This document shows positions 22,298 through 27,648 of a DNA stretch of 27,648 nucleotides, piece by piece. The stretch spans positions 212,501-240,148 of the forward strand of contig ADNK01002607.1 in the NCBI GenBank assembly GCA_000320545.1. Reading direction: 5' to 3'. How positions within the stretch are numbered: position 1 is the stretch's first letter; every line of letters starts with the position of its first letter. Origin of the DNA: Bigelowiella natans CCMP2755 (Eukaryota; Cercozoa; Chlorarachniophyceae). Below the pieces are notes generated by a model. That model was given only the letters and a program-made list of their open reading frames with translations. It was not told the DNA's origin and did not search any database. Both the position numbers and the translations under genes were made by a program.

Positions 22298-22987
22298 TTT
22301 CTACTACCAAAAAACCCACCAAGATGATTATCGAAGAAGGAGAAGGAGATATATCGAGTATTACTCCTGATGGTTTTTGCATGGCGGAGGACACCATTGC
22401 ATCCAGGGCTACTGCTACTGCTTCTGCTACAATCGACACGAACAATAATATCACTGAAAGTCATGATAGACATGATGATGATGATGATGCTCATAAGGCT
22501 GATATCATCAAAATGAAAGATAAATTATTGGTCACGACAAAGGATGGAAATGAAAATAAAGCTGATGATGATGGTGATGATGATCGATTCGTAAAAGATG
22601 AAAATTCCAATAAGGTCGTCTGTCGGCACCACAATTTCACACACGTAGTACTACTCGCGTACTACTCACTTTCAAAGCTGCTTTTCGTTACGATCTGGTA
22701 GCATTTGTTCTTATCATGATCCGTCGTTACCACCATCGTAACAGGCATGGGAAAACTACTTAAAAGTGAATAACTCTGTCGTTGTCCGCTCATTTCACGG
22801 GTAGTTAGTGCTTCTCAGAGAATAGTAGTTCTGTTTCTCTCTTTTGTTGTGCTATCATTACTGGTACACTACAGAGGGGCCCATAGAATATGAAATTGTT
22901 ACTATGTATTGCTCAATGGATGGGTGGTGCGGGGCTGTGTTTTCGTTTCTTCTTCTTCTTCTTCTTCTTTCCGGATCTGATTCCCTG

Positions 22988-23037
<50 letters not shown>

Positions 23038-23280
23038 CTTTTAATTTGCAAGGGCATTTTTGTTTAAAGCTGTTAATTTTATCCTTCGTGCCGTTTTCGT
23101 CATTATCATCATCATCATCATCATCATCATCGTCGTTATTGTTGTCGTGATGATCATCGATTTATGTTCATTCGCAGGCAGATGAGCTCAACCATTTGCT
23201 GTCCTGGATGCGGTTGATACTACACACAGCAGCAGCAACACATTCATTTTATGGAGGAGATGCTCATCACAAAATATGTG

Positions 23281-23320
<40 letters not shown>

Positions 23321-26300
23321 GTGTGTGTATACAACAAAAATGAGTGGAATTGACACAAAGATGCACAGCACCTTATCTTTATCCTTATCCTTCTTCTTCT
23401 TCTTCTTCTTCTTCTTCTACCTATATTCTCAGGAAGGCTATCAGTGACGTACGAGCCATTCTTACAACTTTCGCTGCCTATTCCTGAGCTAGATGATGAT
23501 GGCGGAACCGGAGGAGCTTATTCATTATCACCATCGCCATTGTCGACATTTGCTTCATTTCCCTCCTCTTCATTATCATCATCGCTATCAGCCTCGACGG
23601 CAGCAATGAGGTATTTCTCTATCACAAGTATTAATTGAGATCGTGAGCTGATGATGTTAAATAATGCCTCTCTTAATGAATGAATGAGCGGATTTGCTGT
23701 ATCTTTAATGTCAAAATGACGACTGTGCCTTGTGATAAGGAAAAAAGTGATGATTCAAACGCATTTGAGTTTCATACAAAAAATAACGTGGGAGAAACTT
23801 TACAAGATATTGTAAATCTCATTCTTTTTACCCATCCCTCTGCTACTACTACTACTACTTCTACCTACCATATGGTATGATAAAAGAGGGGGGGCAATAC
23901 GTGGCAATCGGTTTTTGCAGCTCAGAGTGCTGGCTGTAGCGCCTGGTGAAAGGGCAAAGGTAGTATCATAATTGGTGATGTTGTCAATAATAATAATACT
24001 ATCAAGGGTAGGTGGTTGTACTAATAGTAGTAAAGAATAGTCGCAGCAGTAGTAGTAGTAATAGTATGCCGTGTACATCATGAATATTATTTGCATGATC
24101 TCGCTGTATGTGTGCAGGAACTCTCGCTTCACTTGCCTAAAACAGGGAAGGTTAAGGTACCCGCACAAAAATCGATGATTATCAATACTGATTAGCCAGG
24201 AGGAGGAGGAGGAGGAGGAAGAGGAGGAGGGGGGGGGCAGGGGGGAGGGAAAGGGGCGGAGGAGCAGAAACTTTCTTGTACACAAAATAACAAAATAAAT
24301 AAACATGACTCAAACACGATTATTAATATTGCATAATCTATGATGCTGTTGTTGTTGTTGTTGTTGTATTGTTGGTAGACCCTTGTCGAGGAAATAGCAA
24401 AAAGGTATGTGCTCCTCCTCCTCTCCTCCCCTCCCTCTAACCAATCCTAGTTACATTTTCTTCGGATACTAGAGAATATTCTTCTTCTTCCCATCCTCCT
24501 CCTCCTCCTCCTCCTCCTCCTCCTCCTCCCTAGTTATCATTTAATGCGTGCATACTGTCCGATAATGATGGTGATGAGAAGGACCATGGTGATGAATGTG
24601 AGAGCAAAGATGACGACAACGACAAGTGATAGTAGTTAATATGTATACAAATGCATTGATCTGTGATATGGTGACGATACAGGCTAGGATGGAAAAGACC
24701 CGCAAATGCTATTGTGGCAAGCATTCACAGATTCAGACTCAAAAAGGTGGTTATGCACTGTTCAGTAGTCCTACGTATCAGCGTATTGCAGCGCATGATG
24801 ATCAAGATGATGATAATGGTAAATGATGGCTAACTTGGCAGGTTTTTGGTATGAACTACCCACTTCGACAACTAGCTGCTAGCACTGTTACCACAACACC
24901 TTCTAACAGCAGCAGCAGCATGACCACTACTCCAAGGATGAGTCCGAGTAGGAAAAACGAGAGGGAGGAGGAGGAGAAAGATAATATAGGAATTGCAGTA
25001 TACTTAAAACCACCGGGTGAGAAGCAAGCAGTAGCATTATCATTTCCACCGACATCATCTTATCATCATCGTTTCCTTCAGACTGATGATGATGATGATG
25101 ACGACGAAGAGAGAAAGCGTCAATGTCATCGTGTTCACTGCTACTACTACTATCGTCGCCTATAATATCACAATAACTGTTTGTTGATAACCCTTGATGA
25201 TATAATATCACACTAACTTTCGATAACCTTTAATGATATCCTACTACTACTGCTACTACTACTACACTCAGATGCAAACAACGTAACAACTTGTGTGGAA
25301 GTCTTGAGCCTGTATAAAGTGAATAAAGTATGGAGGAAGGAGGGAGGGAGGGAGGGAGGGAGGGAGGAGGGGGACGGGGGGGGGAGGACGGAAACTGACA
25401 GAGGATTCTAATAGCAAGACCTCGATATCTAAAATCGTATAATGACATAAGTAGCCATCCCTGTAGTAACTTCCTGCACGTTAAACTGTTGTTTTGGTTA
25501 ATGTTGTTGTTATTATTCTTGTCCTTGTTGTTGTTAAAACTGTGCCAGCCTAATCCCACGGACGGCTCTTTGGTGTCCCTGGTGTAGCCATGCTGGATAT
25601 GTGCGTGCAATTATTTATTCAGTTATTCACACACAAAACTTGTTTTGAGATGATGATCAACAACTAGGGAGGAATGTCAAAGGATCATCACAGCAATCCC
25701 CCATAATATATCGATGATGATAATGATATAGCCTGATGATGTAAAAGCAGCGGCTGAAGAGAGAAAAAAGAGGGGAGGAGAGGGGGGGTTGAAGACTTAA
25801 TATCACCACAATATGGAACGATTTACGCAGTAAAAAGAAGGACATAATGATTAGCACAATATTATAATTTATTTATTTCAAGGTTTCAGAAGTGACTCGA
25901 AAGTCGCTCAGACAAGCAGCATGGGATGCCATCAACCCTCTGCTGCTCCTATTCAAGAACAAGAACAAAAAGAACAAGATAAAGATGAAAGCTAATAGTT
26001 GCCTTGAGAAAATGGAAGGTGATGATGATGATGATGATGATAATGATGATGATGAAGGTTTTTCATGACCCTATCATAATGGATGTCTTGCCTACGATAC
26101 CGACAAAACCGAGCCCACAATTAGCTTTACATTTTATATTCTTATTATAAATCATTGCCTTCCTTGATTTGCTATGATTTTTTCCCTTATACTCTTTTCA
26201 TTTCTCTTCTTCTTCTTCTTCTTCTTCTTCTTCTTCTTCTTCTTGTTCTCTAGACTTTCAGCTCTTCCTCGCCAGTCGGAAATTCGTTCCATTTCTTGAG

Positions 26301-26588
26301 GTGAAAAGTCGTCTGTGTTAGTTAAAAAAGAGATCGCTAAGGCGTGGTGTACAAAACATTGAATTGACAAGAAAACAAGCAAATGAATACGCGTATTTTC
26401 GTTGTTTTACATCATCATCAAATACGAGCGAGCGATATGATAATAACAACAACAACAACAACAGGTTGCTGCTGCGAAGGAATTAGTGAATAATAACTCT
26501 AATAAACCGACGACACTGGATCTTTCTAGAGAGGTAGTATAGAACAACAATAATATCAATTCATAATAGTAAAGAAGATATTAGCAAC

Positions 26589-26620
<32 letters not shown>

Positions 26621-26969
26621 TTATCAGAATTCTGTTTTAATAATATATGTCGTGGTCGTTGTCGTCTTTGTCGTCTGCATCATCATCGTCTTCTTCCTTC
26701 TTGTGGCAGCAATACGTGGGCTAGTAGTACTACTTCTAATGTGCCTTCTTGTCTTGTTTTACTTCTTCTCACTTTTACCTCAACTAACCCCCCCTATAAT
26801 AATAATAATAATAATAATATAACACTAATACGTGTTTGGTTGTAGTACTTTTCAATGATGCTCATATGGAACACGTCAAGAGGGAAATTCTCACCAGCAG
26901 CAGCAGTGTCTTCGGTAATAGATAAGTGCATACCTGCCATTGAAATCAGCCTATATTAGAATATAAATA

Positions 26970-27002
<33 letters not shown>

Positions 27003-27035
27003 CCTTATCTTTACGGACTTTACAGAATGTTCGTA

Positions 27036-27073
<38 letters not shown>

Positions 27074-27576
27074 ACCGCCCTCATCCCTATGAAGACATGC
27101 CCCAGTGAAGAAGGTGGAATCAGTCCTGGTTATAACAAAGAAAGTAGCATCTTTCAAACACAAACTTCGATGGGAATGCATGCTCATTTCTTCCGTGGTC
27201 TTTCTAATATAAATATAATGTATACTATTGTTTTCAAATGGTGTATTTTTTATATCTCCAACGTCATCATCATCATCATCATCACCAATAACAAAACATC
27301 AGCATCCACCCCTGGCGACGACCGTGGAAGAAACCATCACAACTCAAAGAGAGAAGGAAATTCTTCTACTGCTATAAAACGTGGACGGTCTCCTCCCCCG
27401 CCTCCTTCTCAAAGAAGGTAGTAGGATGTAGTCATGCAATATTAAGTAGTAGTAGTAGTAGTAGTAGCAGTAGTATAGGGCCTACACATAGCAAGAAAAG
27501 CAATCTTTTGAAAATAGTAATGACAAAAGTAGTTGATATCATCGGGGGTAAAACTACTACTACATATATATATATT

Positions 27577-27648
<72 letters not shown>
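19554..27648 (+). CDS. USP4/USP15-like ubiquitin-specific protease with internal ubiquitin-like domain (3' partial)
   Basis: Exons resolved in phase: 19554-19664, 19822-19881, 20216-20256, 20420-20454, 20618-20655, 20798-20895, 21115-21181, 21320-21496, 21621-22099, 22236-22614, 22745-22800, 23178-23212, 23433-23610, 23926-23959, 24118-24156, 24379-24404, 24683-24746, 24842-25016, 25272-25318, 25549-25581, 25883-26018, 26254-26300, 26465-26533 (808 codons); 26846-26914 is tentative. Motifs: Cys box GLKNLGNTCFINSVIQ (Cys codon 19858-19860), GRQHDASEFLSFILD, AWENYLKVNNSVVV, HGQMSSTICCPGCG, RLSVTYEPFLQLSLPIPEL, then a ubiquitin-like domain (ELSLHLPKTGKVK, PANAIVASIHRFRLKK, VFGMNYPLRQL), as in the USP4/11/15 group. 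The second CxxC, the LKRF element and the His box are not in the window. No DUSP domain precedes the Cys box: the N-terminus is only 37 residues (MPASDDLLLNG...) in this model. Two donors (22615 or 22591; 26019 or 26058) have in-frame alternatives. Confidence 0.9.
21032..21067. repeat. (GAT)n microsatellite
   Basis: Intron at 20896-21114 of the second deubiquitinase gene; the first microsatellite after the repeat-poor zone. Confidence 0.95.
22123..22147. repeat. (AGT)n microsatellite
   Basis: Lies just inside the intron that starts at 22100. Confidence 0.92.
22259..22298. repeat. Coding (ACT)n, poly-Thr
   Basis: About 13 ACT/ACC units in frame directly after CGHCWNP. This is one of the few microsatellites in the window that appears to be translated. 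Confidence 0.75.
22990..23131. repeat. (TA)n and (TCA)n microsatellites
   Basis: TA array at 22990-23029 and TCA array at 23103-23131, in the intron at 22801-23177. Nothing else is recognisable in that 377-base intron. Confidence 0.93.
23283..23419. repeat. (TA)n and (TTC)n microsatellites
   Basis: TA array at 23283-23318. TTC array at 23390-23419 is the pyrimidine tract ahead of the acceptor at 23431-23432. Confidence 0.93.
23611..23925 (+). other. 315-base intron with a chance open frame
   Basis: The flanking exons join as AAM|RVLAVAPGERAK in phase with a GTATTT donor and CTCAG acceptor. The 66-codon open frame inside (23680-23880) has no family resemblance and is not needed. Confidence 0.75.
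24198..24237. repeat. (GGA)n microsatellite
   Basis: Array with GAA interruption and a terminal G run, in the intron at 24157-24378. Confidence 0.93.
24494..24530. repeat. (TCC)n microsatellite
   Basis: About twelve units in the intron at 24405-24682. Confidence 0.94.
25161..25238. repeat. Imperfect 40-bp tandem duplication
   Basis: Two adjacent copies starting TATAATATCACA (25161-25200 and 25201-25238), differing by several substitutions and a short deletion, in the intron at 25017-25271. Confidence 0.85.
25332..25388. repeat. (GGGA)n minisatellite-like array and G run
   Basis: GGAG/GGGA units followed by G-rich sequence, on the coding strand of the intron at 25319-25548; G-rich enough to form a G-quadruplex. 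Confidence 0.9.
25582..25882 (+). other. Intron of about 300 bases
   Basis: No microsatellite longer than a few units and no exon recognised. It ends in TTTATTTATTTCAAG before the exon coding VSEVTRKSLRQAAWDAINP. Confidence 0.6.
26209..26244. repeat. (TTC)n forming the pyrimidine tract of a 3' splice site
   Basis: Ends nine bases before the acceptor at 26252-26253 of the exon coding FQLFLASRKFVPFLE. Confidence 0.94.
26447..26463. repeat. (CAA)n microsatellite at a 3' splice site
   Basis: CAA units run directly into the CAG acceptor at 26462-26464, so this splice site lacks a pyrimidine tract. Confidence 0.85.
26534..27648. repeat. Repeat-rich 3' end of the window, gene continues
   Basis: Holds (CTA)n at 26588-26615, (TAA)n at 26796-26819, (GT)n at 26970-26995, (CT)n at 27041-27069, (AGT)n at 27446-27474 and a long (TA)n at about 27565-27648. 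A phase-compatible exon at 26846-26914 is possible. An open stretch at 27302-27419 (STPGDDRGRNHHN) with a following GTAGTA donor may be another exon, but I cannot join it securely. The catalytic His region must lie beyond the window. Confidence 0.7.

Larger units (their letters stand above)
21320..22614 (+). other. Zinc-ribbon-like insertion in the deubiquitinase catalytic domain
   Basis: Three exons (21320-21496, 21621-22099, 22236-22614) add about 340 residues between the QHDASEFLSFILD/AIHEDL helix and AWENYL, where USP4/15 proteins have about 25. The first is Ser-rich with a basic PTRKRRQPP stretch. The second is Glu/Lys-rich and holds CPNC. Its last codon is completed across the intron (AT|G) to give VCTMCGHCW, a typical zinc-ribbon second knuckle. 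The third continues with about 15 Thr and acidic runs. Other donors in the same phase exist, so the exact knuckle depends on the splice choice. Confidence 0.6.

Noticed and set aside
21603-22454. 283-codon minus-strand open frame with many hydrophobic and Val-rich stretches
   Set aside because: It is antisense to the Glu/Lys- and Thr-rich exons of the second deubiquitinase; the hydrophobic runs are complements of GAA, AAG and ACT repeats.
23680-23880. 66-codon plus-strand frame resembling part of a ubiquitin-like domain
   Set aside because: Exons 23433-23610 and 23926-23959 join in phase without it, and the aligned USP15-type ubiquitin-like domain is complete from the later exons.
25230-25610. 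126-codon minus-strand frame with Pro/Ser-rich middle
   Set aside because: It spans the (GGGA)n array and is antisense to two plus-strand exons that join in phase; no domain is visible.

Overview
This is a nuclear genomic segment from a microbial eukaryote. Every long gene is split into many small exons with GT-AG introns that keep frame across 20-30 junctions. Stops follow the standard code. One gene encodes a mitochondrial complex III subunit. I cannot place the lineage from sequence alone. The very high intron density and the extreme load of di-, tri- and tetranucleotide microsatellites inside introns suggest a protist with a repeat-inflated genome. Most long open frames on either strand are translated microsatellites (runs of His, Glu, Lys, Ser, Asp, Leu), so the gene models come from spliced protein motifs and matching intron phase.

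Layout: (1) positions 1-6902, plus strand: a UPF1/SMUBP2-type superfamily 1B helicase, 5' end outside the window, 22 exons, ending in a Q/Y-rich and then R/S/D/G-rich tail. (2) 7352-8127, minus strand: a compact three-exon gene for an unrecognised 219-residue acidic/coiled-coil protein with three W-x-x-L/V motifs. (3) 8463-16933, plus strand: a complete USP40/USP47-type ubiquitin-specific protease of about 30 exons, with a C-terminal series of ubiquitin-like segments. (4) 18023-18298, minus strand: the two-exon gene for the complex III hinge protein (UQCRH/QCR6). (5) 19554 to the window end, plus strand: a second deubiquitinase, USP4/USP15-like, with an internal ubiquitin-like domain and a large zinc-ribbon-like insertion. 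Its catalytic His half lies beyond the window.

The genes are not an operon. Two are deubiquitinases and one is an RNA/DNA helicase, but the sequence shows no functional linkage. Genes 2 and 3 are divergent and share a 335-bp intergenic region. Genes 1/2 and 3/4 are convergent. Microsatellites fill the introns of the long plus-strand genes and are almost absent from the short minus-strand genes (57-63 nt introns) and from about 16.9-21.0 kb. In several introns the microsatellite itself is the pyrimidine tract of the 3' splice site.

The most noteworthy items are the candidate Atg8-interacting (LIR/AIM) motif cluster in gene 2, the roughly 340-residue zinc-ribbon-like insertion in the second deubiquitinase, the low-complexity tail on the helicase, and microsatellites serving as splice-site elements.
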